From DASRDR01 sp963812945 [NCBI: uncultured Candidatus Rokubacteria bacterium] (GTDB lineage: Bacteria > Methylomirabilota > Methylomirabilia > Rokubacteriales), in assembly GCA_963812945.1 (NCBI GenBank), contig CAWEXD010000008.1:992001-1056000 (forward strand): a DNA stretch of 64,000 nucleotides, written 5' to 3'. Of this stretch, positions 1 through 8,317 are shown piece after piece. Made by a program: the position numbers and the translations under genes. Below the pieces are notes generated by a model, which searched no databases, was not told where the DNA came from, and saw nothing but the letters and a program-made list of their open reading frames with translations. Positions within the stretch are counted from its first letter, which is position 1; the number at the start of each line of letters is the position of its first letter.

Positions 1-3
1 TCA

Positions 4-38
4 AGCCCGGCGCGACGCACCGAGGCCCGCGCCGGGCT
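4..38. other. GC-rich inverted repeat (possible transcript-end hairpin)
   Basis: Perfect 11-base inverted repeat: AGCCCGGCGCG at 4-14 pairs with CGCGCCGGGCT at 28-38, leaving a 13-base loop. No T-run follows on either strand, so it is not a canonical intrinsic terminator. It may close a gene lying to the left of the window. Confidence 0.4.
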
Positions 39-44
39 CGCGGA

Positions 45-1034
45 GTGGCCGGCGCGGTGTGGCTCGCGTACCATGGCAACGTGCTTGCGCGACCGCCGTT
101 GCCGCCTGGGGCCGCTGAGCACGCTTCCCGCTCCCTGACCGATCCGCCGGGCCGCCCTCCGATCGCGCTCACGTGGGCGGACGGCTGGGCATTGCTCGCC
201 GTCTTCGTCTGGGGGGTGAGCTTTCCCGTCCTGAAGGGCATCATGACCGTGCTGCATCCGCTCGCGCTGATGCTCCTCCAGGGCCTGATCTCGCTGGCCG
301 TGCTCGCGGTGGCGCTCCGGTGCACGGGCGGATGGCGCGCGCCGGCCCGAGAGGACCTGCCGAGGCTCCTGGCCACGGGGCTCATCGGCTACACGCTGAA
401 CCAGATCCTGTACTCGTGGGGGCTCCATCTCACGACGGCGTCCCATTCGGGGCTCATCTTCACGGTGACGCCGCTCTTCGTGTTCGGCGCGAGCCAGGCG
501 CTCGGCCACGTGCGCCTGGGCCGCCGCGATGCGCTGGGACTGGCCCTGGGCGTGGGTGGAGCCATGCTGATCATCGGCTGGCCGGCCAGTGGCGCGGCGG
601 GCGAGGCGACCGTGCTCGGCGACCTGCTCACCCTCGGGGCTGCCATCACCTGGGGCGTGTGGACGATCCTCTCCGGCCCCATCCTCCAGCGACGCGGCGC
701 GCTCGCCGGCACGTTCTGGATCATGCTGACGGGGACGCTCGGGCTCGTGCCCTTCGCCCTCCCGGGCCTCGTGGCCCAGGACTGGGCGCTGCCGTGGTGG
801 ACGTACGCCGGCATCCTCTACGCCGGCGTGGTCAGCGGGGCGCTCGGGGGCCTCCTCTGGTTCGCGGCCGTGCGGCGCCTCGGCGCCGCGCGCACGGCGA
901 TCTATGCCAACATGGAGGCGTTCTTCGCCGTGCTGGCGGCCTCGCTCCTGCTCGGAGAGCGGGTCGCAGTGATCTCCCTGGTGGGCGGGGTGGTCGTGGT
1001 GGCGGGCGTGCTGCTCACGCGCCGGGGGGCCTAG
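45..1034 (+). CDS. EamA/DMT-family inner-membrane transporter
   Basis: Predicted drug/metabolite exporter of the EamA (DMT) family, about 329 residues, with roughly ten hydrophobic segments in two homologous halves. The first half begins near residue 43 (ALLAVFVWGVSFPV) and ends around the GVGGAMLII segment. The second half begins near LGDLLTLGAAITWGVWTIL, and the last helix carries VVVVAGVLLTRR. This size and two-repeat layout is usual for the family; the substrate cannot be told from sequence. The GTG start at 45 gives a 40-residue non-membrane N-terminus of atypical composition, so the true start may lie further in. It stands upstream of a phosphotriesterase-like gene on the same strand. 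Confidence 0.85.
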   Translation: MAGAVWLAYHGNVLARPPLPPGAAEHASRSLTDPPGRPPIALTWADGWALLAVFVWGVSFPVLKGIMTVLHPLALMLLQGLISLAVLAVALRCTGGWRAPAREDLPRLLATGLIGYTLNQILYSWGLHLTTASHSGLIFTVTPLFVFGASQALGHVRLGRRDALGLALGVGGAMLIIGWPASGAAGEATVLGDLLTLGAAITWGVWTILSGPILQRRGALAGTFWIMLTGTLGLVPFALPGLVAQDWALPWWTYAGILYAGVVSGALGGLLWFAAVRRLGAARTAIYANMEAFFAVLAASLLLGERVAVISLVGGVVVVAGVLLTRRGA

Positions 1035-1106
1035 CGGACCGAGCGCCTGCCGCGTCGGCGCGGCACGATGTCCGGGATCAAGAGCGGCCAGCTGGTGGGG
1101 GGAGCG

Positions 1107-2051
1107 ATGGCGTCCATCATGACGGTGACCGGGCCGGTGGCGGCCCGGGACCTCGGCTTCACGCTCATGCACGAGCACATCTTCCTGGATCTCACGCGAG
1201 ACGTTCTCGGCCGGAACAGCCTGCTGAACGACCCCGAGCTCGCGTACCGCGAGCTGGCCCTGTACAAGAAGGCCGGCGGCGTGACGCTGGTGGACCAGAC
1301 GACGGGTGGCCTCCGGGGCCACGACCACGACATCACGCCCACGAAGCACGCGCTCGCGATCCGGGAGATGGCGCAGCGGGTGGGTCTCCAGATCGTCCTC
1401 GGGGCGGGCTGGTACCGCGAGCCGTACTACGAGCGGCGGCTGTGGCGGGCCAAGACGGACCAGATCGCGGAGGAGCTCGAGCGCGACGTCACCCGCGGGA
1501 TCGACGGCACCGACGTCCGGGCGGGTTTGCTCGGCGAGATCGGCTCCCACTTCACGTGGATCTCTCCCGTCGAGGAGCGGGTGTTCCGCGCCGTCGCCCG
1601 CGCGCACCGGCGCACCGGCGTGTCGATCGCCACGCACGCGCTCAACTCGCCCGTCGGGCTCGATCAGCTCGACATCCTGCAGGAGGAGGGCGTGGATCCG
1701 CGGCGGGTCATCGTCGGCCACGCCCACTCGTACCCGGTCCACGAGTACCACGTGGCGCTGGCGCGGCGGGGCGCCTACCTGTCGTTCGACCGGATGGGGT
1801 ACCCGCAGCCCTACGAGCACGAGCGGATGCTCCAGGGCATCAAGGAGCTGGTGGAGGCGGGGCTGGTCGGGCACCTCGTGCTGTCGCAGGACGTGTGCTG
1901 GCGGACGGACTACGTCGCGTACGGGGGCCGCGGCTACGCGTTCGTGGCCGGCGGGCTCCGCGAGGAGCTGCGGAGCCTCGGCATCGGCGACGAGCTCTAC
2001 GATCGGATGACGGTCGACAACCCGCGGCGCGCGCTGTCCGGCGAGCCGTGA
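1107..2051 (+). CDS. Phosphotriesterase-family metal-dependent hydrolase
   Basis: Amidohydrolase-superfamily enzyme of the phosphotriesterase (PTE/PHP) branch. Counting from the ATG at 1107, the binuclear metal ligands are visible: HEH at 22-24, Glu144 in LLGEIGS, His177 in ATHAL, His205 in VGHAHS and Asp262 in LSQDVCW. Glu144 replaces the carboxylated Lys of true phosphotriesterases, as in E. coli PHP, so a lactone or ester substrate is more likely than an organophosphate. I prefer the ATG at 1107 because GGGGGAG precedes it; an ATG at 1068 would add 13 residues. The gene overlaps the next one by GTGA and forms a unit with the hydrolase-fold protein downstream. Confidence 0.85.
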   Translation: MASIMTVTGPVAARDLGFTLMHEHIFLDLTRDVLGRNSLLNDPELAYRELALYKKAGGVTLVDQTTGGLRGHDHDITPTKHALAIREMAQRVGLQIVLGAGWYREPYYERRLWRAKTDQIAEELERDVTRGIDGTDVRAGLLGEIGSHFTWISPVEERVFRAVARAHRRTGVSIATHALNSPVGLDQLDILQEEGVDPRRVIVGHAHSYPVHEYHVALARRGAYLSFDRMGYPQPYEHERMLQGIKELVEAGLVGHLVLSQDVCWRTDYVAYGGRGYAFVAGGLREELRSLGIGDELYDRMTVDNPRRALSGEP

Positions 2052-2062
2052 CGGCGGCCCCG

Positions 2063-2884
2063 ATGTCTGGCGCAGGAGGATCCGGCGAGCACCTGCGGGC
2101 ACACCGGGCGTTCCTCGACACCGCGGAGGGCCAGATCCACTACGTGACGGCCGGGACCGGCGCGCCGGTGCTCCTGCTGCACCAGACGCCACGCTCGTGG
2201 GACGAGTACCGCGACGTCATCCCGATTCTCGCGCGCGAGCGGCGGGTGATCGCGATGGATACGATCGGCTATGGGGACTCCTACAAGCCGGCGCGGCGGT
2301 GCGACATCGAGGACTACGCGCGCGGGGCGATCGCGCTGCTGGACGGGCTCGGCGTCCGGTCGACCGCGGTGATCGGCCACCACACCGGCGCCGTCATCGC
2401 CATGGAGCTCGCGGCGTCGTACCCTGATCGGGTCGAGCGCCTGGTCCTCTCCGCGAGCCCTTTCGTCGACGCGAGCGACCGGGAGCGACGGCGGACGGGG
2501 GGCCATCGAGTCGACCACGTCGAGGCGAAGCCGGACGGCACGCACCTCGCCGAGCTCTGGCAGGGGCGACAGCGCTTCTATCCGAAGGACCGGCCCGACC
2601 TCCTGGCCCGCTTCGTGGCCGACGCCCTCCGCGCCGGAGAGAAGCTGGTCGAGGGCCACGGGGCCTGCAGCCGGTACCGCATGGAAGAGAAGATCGACCG
2701 GGTCCGCTGCCCGACGCTCGTGACGTGCGGGACGGAGGATCCGTTCTCGTTCCCCAAGGCCGCGCTGGTCGCGGGACGAATCCCGGGTAGCCGGCTCGCG
2801 CCGATTCCCGGCGGCACCGTCGCGGTCGTCGACGAGATGCCGGAGGCCTTCGCCCGTCTCGTGCTCGAGTTTCTGCGACCGTAG
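2063..2884 (+). CDS. Alpha/beta-hydrolase-fold protein lacking the catalytic Ser and His
   Basis: About 273 residues with a clear alpha/beta-hydrolase fold: an oxyanion strand (VLLLHQTPRSWDEY), a DTIGYGDS turn, a nucleophile elbow at 105-109 and a late-strand Asp226 in TCGTEDPF. The elbow reads G-H-H-T-G, so the nucleophile position (107) is His rather than Ser, Asp or Cys. In the C-terminal loop IPGGTVAVVDEMPEAF, Val253 stands where the catalytic His is expected. The protein probably cannot act as a classical hydrolase; it may be a cofactor-free lyase or oxygenase-like member, or a binding protein. An alternative GTG start at 2048 overlaps the upstream stop codon. It is paired with the phosphotriesterase-like gene and converges on the molybdenum enzyme gene 3 bases away. 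Confidence 0.8.
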   Translation: MSGAGGSGEHLRAHRAFLDTAEGQIHYVTAGTGAPVLLLHQTPRSWDEYRDVIPILARERRVIAMDTIGYGDSYKPARRCDIEDYARGAIALLDGLGVRSTAVIGHHTGAVIAMELAASYPDRVERLVLSASPFVDASDRERRRTGGHRVDHVEAKPDGTHLAELWQGRQRFYPKDRPDLLARFVADALRAGEKLVEGHGACSRYRMEEKIDRVRCPTLVTCGTEDPFSFPKAALVAGRIPGSRLAPIPGGTVAVVDEMPEAFARLVLEFLRP

Positions 2885-2887
2885 CGA

Positions 2888-5218
2888 TCAGGCGCGGCGG
2901 TGGCGCGCGGCCTCGAGGAGGGCGAAGAGGCGCGCGGACGTGACCGGCACCTCGCGGATCGTGACGCCGAGGTCGGCGACGGCATCCTCGACCGCGTTGG
3001 CGATCGCCGCCGCACCCGGGATTGCGCCGCTCTCCCCGACGCCCTTGATGCCGAGCTCGTTCACCACCGAGGGGTGGTCGAGCAGGGCCACCGGGACCGG
3101 CGGCAGCTGGTCGGCCTTGGGAAGCCCGTAGTCCATCAGGCTCCCGGTCACGAGCTGCCCCGAGCCGTCGTAGACGAGATCTTCCCAGAGCCCGGCGCCG
3201 ATGCCTTGCGCCGCGCCGCCCTGGAGCTGACCCTCGACGATGGCGGGGTTGATCGCGCGCCCGCTGTCGTGCGCCACGGCGTAGGCGAGGAGCCGGATCT
3301 CGCACGTCTCCAGGTCGACCTCCACGGCCGCCGCCTGGGCGCCGAACGCCCACGTGACGGTGTCCGGATAGAAGTAGGTGCAGCGCTGGAGGCCGGGCTC
3401 GCCGGTCTTGCGAAGGGCCTTCGACCGGATCGCGGCGTGAGCCACACGGCCCAGGGAGAGCGCCCGTCCCGGGACCCCGGCGACGAAGACGCGACCCGCC
3501 TCGATCCGCACGTCCTCGGGCGCGCACTCGAGGAGCTCCGCGGCGACCTCCTGGGCGCGCGCCCGCACCTCGCGCGCGGTGCGGGCAACGGCGGGCCCGG
3601 TGTTGGCGGCGACCCGGCTGCCGCCCGTGCCCATGCCGATCGGGAACCGGTCCGTGTCGCCGGCCACGATGACGACGTCCTCGAGCGGGACCCCGAGCTC
3701 GGCGGCGCAGATCTGGGCAAGGGTCGTCCGGTGCCCCTGGCCCTGAGCGGCGACCCCGACGGTGACGTAGACGGTGCCGCTCGGGTCGACGCGGACCTCG
3801 GCGCCCTCGTAGGGGCCGAGCCCGGAGCCCTGCGCGTAGCAGGCCACGCCCACCCCGATGCGCCGCATGGTCCGCGCCTGTGCCGCCTGGCGCGCGCGGT
3901 ACTCGGAGAAGCGGACGAGCTCGAGCGCGCGCTCGAACGCGGCCGGGAAGTCACCCGGGTCGTACGCGATGGGCACGCCGTCCTTGTAGGTGAGGCCGGA
4001 CCGGTACGGCATCTCGCCGGGCCGCACGAGATTGCGCCGCCGGAGGTCCACCGGATCGAGGCCGAGCCGCCGGGCGCCGATGTCGAGCAGGCGCTCCATC
4101 ACGAACGCTGCCTCCGGGCGCCCCGCGCCCCGGTACGCCGCGTTCTGGGTCTTGTTGGTCACGTAGCTCGTGCCCACGTTCCGGTAGTGCGGCACCCGAT
4201 AGGGGCCGGGCAGGTGGTTCACGGTGTTGAGCGTGAGCCCGGTTCCCTCGACGGGATAGGCGCCGACGTCCGCCTGGAAGGCGTCGTCGAGGGCGACGAT
4301 GGTGCCGTCCCGCCGGAAGCCGATCCGGGCCGCGTGGACCTGCTCGCGGTCGTGTCCCGTGGCGACGAAGTGCTCGCGCCGCCCCTCGACCCACTTCACC
4401 GGCCGTCCGAGGCGACGGGCGACGGCGGGGACCAGGATCTCCTCGTGGTAGACGGAGCCCTTCGGGCCGAAGCCACCGCCCACGTCGGGCGCGAGGACGC
4501 GGACCTCCTCGGCCGAGAGCCCGAGCGCCACGGCGACGGCGTCCCGGACCAGGTAGGGATTCTGGGTCGACGACCAGACCACCAGCGACCCCGACTCCGG
4601 ATCCGGGTAGGCGAAGACCCCGCGTGGCTCGATCGGCACGGCGGTGATCCGCGGGTGGCGAAGACGCTCCTCCACGACGAGGTCGGCCGACGCGAGCGCG
4701 GACTCGACCTCCCCGGTCGACCCCCGGGCCACGACGGCGGCGTTGTCGGGCCAGTCCGCGTGGACCCGATCGTCCCCCCGGGCAGCAGCGTCGAGCGTGG
4801 TCACGGGCGGCAGCGGCGCGTAGTCGACGGTGACCGCGTCCATGGCGTCCGCGAGGCGGTACGGGTCGTCCGCCACGACGACGGCGACCGGCTCGCCGAC
4901 ATAGCGGACCACTCCACGGGCGAGCACGGCCTGGACGTACGGCCGCGTGTTCGGCGTCCCCCCGAACGGGGCCGGGATGCCCTCCGCCACTTCCGGGAGG
5001 TCGCGCGCGGTGAACACGCTGACACCCGGCAGCGCCCGCGCGGCATCCGCGGCGATCCCGGTGACGCGGGCGTGCGCGTGCGGGCTCCGGACCACGCCGA
5101 GGTGCGCTGCGCCCGGCCGGCGGAGGTCGTCGAGAAAGCGGCCACGGCCCGCGAGAAGCGGCGCGTCTTCCTTGCGGCGGGGCGACGCCCCGATCGGGCT
5201 GGGCGGAGTCGGTGGCAT
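2888..5218 (-). CDS. Xanthine dehydrogenase/aldehyde oxidase-family molybdopterin-binding large subunit
   Basis: A 776-residue molybdenum hydroxylase large subunit (CoxL/XdhB-like). Visible parts are the a/b hammerhead domain at the N-terminus (GRGRFLDDLRRPGAAHLG near 24-41), the VGGGFGPKG loop near 247, AYRGAGR at 361-367, QGQGH, GTGGSRVAANTGPAV, and GVGESGAIPGAAAIANAV near 730 with the conserved active-site Glu. AYRGAGR is the loop of CO-dehydrogenase-like form II proteins and aldehyde oxidases; the AYxCSFR loop of true aerobic CO dehydrogenase is absent. It needs a molybdenum cofactor and normally a 2Fe-2S and an FAD subunit, neither of which is in this window. It is followed 7 bases away by the amidase gene upstream in transcription, so the two are probably co-transcribed. 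Confidence 0.9.
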   Translation of the reverse strand: MPPTPPSPIGASPRRKEDAPLLAGRGRFLDDLRRPGAAHLGVVRSPHAHARVTGIAADAARALPGVSVFTARDLPEVAEGIPAPFGGTPNTRPYVQAVLARGVVRYVGEPVAVVVADDPYRLADAMDAVTVDYAPLPPVTTLDAAARGDDRVHADWPDNAAVVARGSTGEVESALASADLVVEERLRHPRITAVPIEPRGVFAYPDPESGSLVVWSSTQNPYLVRDAVAVALGLSAEEVRVLAPDVGGGFGPKGSVYHEEILVPAVARRLGRPVKWVEGRREHFVATGHDREQVHAARIGFRRDGTIVALDDAFQADVGAYPVEGTGLTLNTVNHLPGPYRVPHYRNVGTSYVTNKTQNAAYRGAGRPEAAFVMERLLDIGARRLGLDPVDLRRRNLVRPGEMPYRSGLTYKDGVPIAYDPGDFPAAFERALELVRFSEYRARQAAQARTMRRIGVGVACYAQGSGLGPYEGAEVRVDPSGTVYVTVGVAAQGQGHRTTLAQICAAELGVPLEDVVIVAGDTDRFPIGMGTGGSRVAANTGPAVARTAREVRARAQEVAAELLECAPEDVRIEAGRVFVAGVPGRALSLGRVAHAAIRSKALRKTGEPGLQRCTYFYPDTVTWAFGAQAAAVEVDLETCEIRLLAYAVAHDSGRAINPAIVEGQLQGGAAQGIGAGLWEDLVYDGSGQLVTGSLMDYGLPKADQLPPVPVALLDHPSVVNELGIKGVGESGAIPGAAAIANAVEDAVADLGVTIREVPVTSARLFALLEAARHRRA

Positions 5219-5225
5219 CCGGCGG

Positions 5226-6188
5226 TTAGGGGAGATAGCGCTTGGGCAGCTCGGCGCCGGCGACGTAGCTCAGCTTGCCCACACGGCACATCTGATACAC
5301 GTTGATCCGGAAGTCCGGGCAGGTGCTGACCAGGCAGTAGGCGTCGGTCGGCGTGAAGCCGTGGTCGGTCACGAGCCAGTCGATGAGGTTCAGCGTGGCC
5401 GTCTCGACGGCGACCTCCAGCGGGCGGTAGGCGTAGACCGAGACGATCGACGCCGGCTTGTCGATCCGCATCCAGGGGACGGGCCGCCCCTTGACGAGGT
5501 CGAGGTGGAGCCGCACGGTCGACTGCGTCTCGGCGGCCGTCCCGGTGAACTCGGTGTCGCCCTGGCTGGCGTGGACGTCGCCCAGGTAGAGCCGCGCGCC
5601 GGCGTGGAAGACGGGCAAGTGGATCCGGTGACCCGGGGCGACGTCGCGGATGTCGAGGTTCCCGCCCCACTCGCCCTGGCCGTCGAGGCTGGTCGTCACC
5701 TCGCGGTCCGGCGCCACGCCGATCGTGCCGATGAACGGCGTGATGGGCCAGCTGATCCGGTCGCTGAAGTGGAGCGTGCCGTCGCGGGTCGTCCCGCTCG
5801 GCCCGGGCGTGTGGCGGAAGATCTTGGTGGTGTAGCGCCCGGAGAGCTCGGGGTAGCGGGCGGACTCGCCGAGCGGGCCACGCCGGGGACCGACCGCGAT
5901 CCACGAGTGGTCTTCGACCCGGATGTCCTCGATCGAGACGACCAGCGTGTCGCCCCGCTCGGCGCCTTCCAGCCATACGGGGCCGCCGATCGGGTTCGCG
6001 AGGGGCGGCACGCGGTCGAACCCGGGCCGCCGCGCGGGGACCGCGAGGTCCTCCGGCGTCCGGAAATAGCCCGTGCTGGCGTCATAGGTCTCGATCTCGA
6101 AGCTCTCGCCGGGCTTTACCCGGAGGAGCGGCTCGTCCCGCCAGTCGAAGGCGTACTTCCGGGCCAGCTCGCGCGTGATCCGCTGCAC
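5226..6188 (-). CDS. Acetamidase/formamidase-family protein
   Basis: A 320-residue protein of the FmdA/AmdA family, which hydrolyses short-chain amides to ammonia and acid. Family hallmarks include ANPIGGPVWLEGAERGD near 64-80, GRYTTKIFRHTPGP, the GEWGGNLDI segment near 172-180 and LYLGDVHASQGDTEF at 200-214. The C-terminus (LNLIDWLVTDHGFTPTDAYCL) is also typical. No signal peptide is seen, so it should be cytoplasmic. It lies just upstream of the molybdenum hydroxylase gene in the same direction and downstream of a dipeptidase gene, which fits breakdown of an amide-containing substrate. The actual substrate is not inferable. Confidence 0.9.
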   Translation of the reverse strand: MQRITRELARKYAFDWRDEPLLRVKPGESFEIETYDASTGYFRTPEDLAVPARRPGFDRVPPLANPIGGPVWLEGAERGDTLVVSIEDIRVEDHSWIAVGPRRGPLGESARYPELSGRYTTKIFRHTPGPSGTTRDGTLHFSDRISWPITPFIGTIGVAPDREVTTSLDGQGEWGGNLDIRDVAPGHRIHLPVFHAGARLYLGDVHASQGDTEFTGTAAETQSTVRLHLDLVKGRPVPWMRIDKPASIVSVYAYRPLEVAVETATLNLIDWLVTDHGFTPTDAYCLVSTCPDFRINVYQMCRVGKLSYVAGAELPKRYLP

Positions 6189-6265
6189 GGTTTCGATGTC
6201 CCCCTAGCTCGGGATCAGGATGGCGCGGGGCTCATGGCTGGTTTTGCGCCGGGCGACGGGTGACC

Positions 6266-7462
6266 TCATCCCGGCCGTCGGCGCCGGGCGGCGCGACCGC
6301 GGCGGGACAGGCGGGTGGCTACGGACTCGGCCTCGCGCATGACCCGGAGGATGTTGCCTCGCGAGAGCTTCGCGAGGTCGCGGTCCGACCACCCGCGCCG
6401 AACGAGCTCCGCGAAGAGCAGGGGATAGGTCGACACGTCCTCCATCCCGACCGGCCACTCGTCGTTGCCGTCGTAGTCGCCGCCGGTGCCGACGTGGTCG
6501 ACCCCGGCGAGGCGACGGGCGTGCTCGACGTGGTCGGCGACGTCGCCGACGGTCGCCTTCGGGAGCCGCTGCCGTCGGACATGGTCCCGCTCGAGACGGT
6601 AGCGCTCCCGCTGGTCCGTGACGCCGTCGAGCCGCGGTCTGATCTCGGCGACCGCCCGGGCTCGGGCCTCGGCTGCCGCTTGCGAGACGAACGGGCCGAC
6701 GAACGTGATCATGATGACGCCGCCGTTCCGGGGCAGGCGGCGGAGAACCGCGTCGGGGAAGTTGCGGGTCACGTCGGTGAGCGCGCGGCAGGACGAGTGG
6801 GACGAGATGAGCGGCGCCACGGCGACGTCGAGGGCATGGCCCATCGTCTCGGGCGAGGCGTGGGCGAGGTCGACCAGCATGCCGAGCCGGTTCATCTCGC
6901 GGACGACCTCTTTCCCGAAGGCCGTGAGCCCGCCGTGGCGGCGGACGTCGTTGCAGGAGTCCGCCCAGTCGAGCGTCACGTTGTGCGTGAGCGTCATGTA
7001 CCGGACCCCGAGGTCGTAGTAGGCGCGGAGCGCGCCCAGCGATCCCTCGATGGCGTGGCCGCCCTCGATGCCGAGGAGCGACGCGATGCGCCCCCGCCGC
7101 CGGGCCTGCTCCACGTCGGCGGCCGTGAGGGCCGGCGCGAGGCGTTCGGGGTAGCGTGCGATCACGCGGCGGGCGAGGTCGATCTGCTCGAGCTGGGCGC
7201 GGGCGAAGCGGCCTCCGGGGAGATCGCCCGGGATGTACACCGACCAGAACTGGCCGCCGACGCCGCCGGCCCGGAGGCGCGCGAGATCGGTGTCGCCCGG
7301 GGTGGGCCGGCGAAGGTCGTACGCCGCCGGGTCGCCTCGCGCTTTCCGATCGTTCCGGATGGTCCAGGCGAGATCGTTGTGCCCGTCGATGACCGGGTGC
7401 CGGGCGAGGAGCCGGCGCGCGTGGCGGAGGGCAGCGGCGTCGATCGGGGAGGTGGCGGGCAC
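6266..7462 (-). CDS. Membrane dipeptidase-family (M19) zinc hydrolase
   Basis: A 398-residue peptidase family M19 (renal dipeptidase-like) enzyme. Metal-site motifs: HPVIDGHNDL (His28, Asp30), LLGIEGGHAI with the bridging Glu near 118, PLISSHSSCRALTDV with a metal His near 206, and GGDYDGND near 317. DLAHASPETMGHAL is also family typical. No N-terminal signal sequence is visible, so this copy is likely cytoplasmic, acting on dipeptides or related beta-lactam or lactam amides. The C-terminus ends in an Arg-rich tail. The ATG at 7462 places the HND motif at the usual distance from the N-terminus. An SDR gene precedes it by 10 bases in the same direction. Confidence 0.9.
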   Translation of the reverse strand: MPATSPIDAAALRHARRLLARHPVIDGHNDLAWTIRNDRKARGDPAAYDLRRPTPGDTDLARLRAGGVGGQFWSVYIPGDLPGGRFARAQLEQIDLARRVIARYPERLAPALTAADVEQARRRGRIASLLGIEGGHAIEGSLGALRAYYDLGVRYMTLTHNVTLDWADSCNDVRRHGGLTAFGKEVVREMNRLGMLVDLAHASPETMGHALDVAVAPLISSHSSCRALTDVTRNFPDAVLRRLPRNGGVIMITFVGPFVSQAAAEARARAVAEIRPRLDGVTDQRERYRLERDHVRRQRLPKATVGDVADHVEHARRLAGVDHVGTGGDYDGNDEWPVGMEDVSTYPLLFAELVRRGWSDRDLAKLSRGNILRVMREAESVATRLSRRGRAARRRRPG

Positions 7463-7472
7463 GACGGTCAGA

Positions 7473-8273
7473 CTACCAGACGCTCCATCCGCCGTCGACC
7501 ACGAGGTTGTGGCCGGTGATCCACGCGCCCGCGTCGGAGGCGAGGAGCGCGATCGCGCCCTTCAGGTCTTCCGGCACGCCGGTGCGGGCGAGCGGGTTCG
7601 CGAGGCGGCAGCGCTCCACGAAGCCTGGGTCCGTCCCCGGCTGAGGGATCTGGCCGGGCGACAGGCAGTTGACCGTGATCCCGTGCTCGGCCAGCTCCGT
7701 CGCGAGCGCGCGGGTCAGGTTGACGACGGCGCCCTTCGCGGCCTGGTAGGGCGGGCCCGATCGCTGGTAGTCGAGACCGGCGTAGAGGCGCTTGTCCGCG
7801 CCCAGCGTGCCGTGGATCGAGCCGAGGGTGATGATGCGGCCGCCGCGGCGGGGGATCATGACGCGCGCCGCGGCCTGCGCGCACACGTAGGTCCCGGTGA
7901 CGTTCAGGTCGAGCGTCCGCCGGAGGTCGTCGATCGAGGCGTCGGGCAGGTTCGTCGTGGTGAACGCGCCGCCGGCGTTGCACACCATGACGTCGAGCCG
8001 GCCCCTCTCGGCGATCACCCGGTTGACGAGCGCGTCCACCTGCGGCTTCACGACGACGTCGCAGCCGAGGCCCACCGCGTCGAGGCCCGCCCCGCGGAGC
8101 TCCGCGGCGACGCGCTCGCAGCGCGCCTCGTCCCGGCTGGCGAGGTAGACCGCCGCGCCGAGCTCCGCGAGCGACTCCGCCATCGAGCGGCCGAGATGCG
8201 TCGCGCCGCCGGTCACGACCGCGACGCGGCCCGTGAGGTTGAAGAGCGACTGGATTCGCATGATGGCGACCAT
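7473..8273 (-). CDS. SDR-family NAD(P)-dependent oxidoreductase
   Basis: Classical short-chain dehydrogenase/reductase of 266 residues. It shows the Rossmann glycine motif TGGATHLG near 20-27, CNAGG for the nucleotide site, and Y-Q-A-A-K as the catalytic Tyr-xxx-Lys with a preceding SIHG Ser. The C-terminus GHNLVVDGGWSVW is typical of 3-oxoacyl reductase or gluconate-dehydrogenase-like members. ATG codons at 8273 and 8261 are both possible; the latter (MRIQSLF) begins the conserved part. It probably heads a leftward operon (SDR, dipeptidase, amidase, molybdenum enzyme). It is divergent from a Gfo/Idh gene with only 44 bases between them, so the two promoters must lie close together. Substrate unknown. 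Confidence 0.9.
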   Translation of the reverse strand: MVAIMRIQSLFNLTGRVAVVTGGATHLGRSMAESLAELGAAVYLASRDEARCERVAAELRGAGLDAVGLGCDVVVKPQVDALVNRVIAERGRLDVMVCNAGGAFTTTNLPDASIDDLRRTLDLNVTGTYVCAQAAARVMIPRRGGRIITLGSIHGTLGADKRLYAGLDYQRSGPPYQAAKGAVVNLTRALATELAEHGITVNCLSPGQIPQPGTDPGFVERCRLANPLARTGVPEDLKGAIALLASDAGAWITGHNLVVDGGWSVW

Positions 8274-8317
8274 TCAAGCATGGGGGCGGGGCCGGCGGAA
8301 GGCAGGCCTCTCATGCG

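Noticed and set aside
173-2062. Upstream extension of the alpha/beta-hydrolase frame
   Set aside because: This part overlaps the transporter and phosphotriesterase genes in another frame and is Arg/Pro-rich. The hydrolase fold starts after 2063.
2900-5305. 801-codon open frame on the plus strand
   Set aside because: It lies antisense to the molybdenum hydroxylase gene and its translation is Arg/Asp/Gly-rich without family motifs, a GC-codon shadow.
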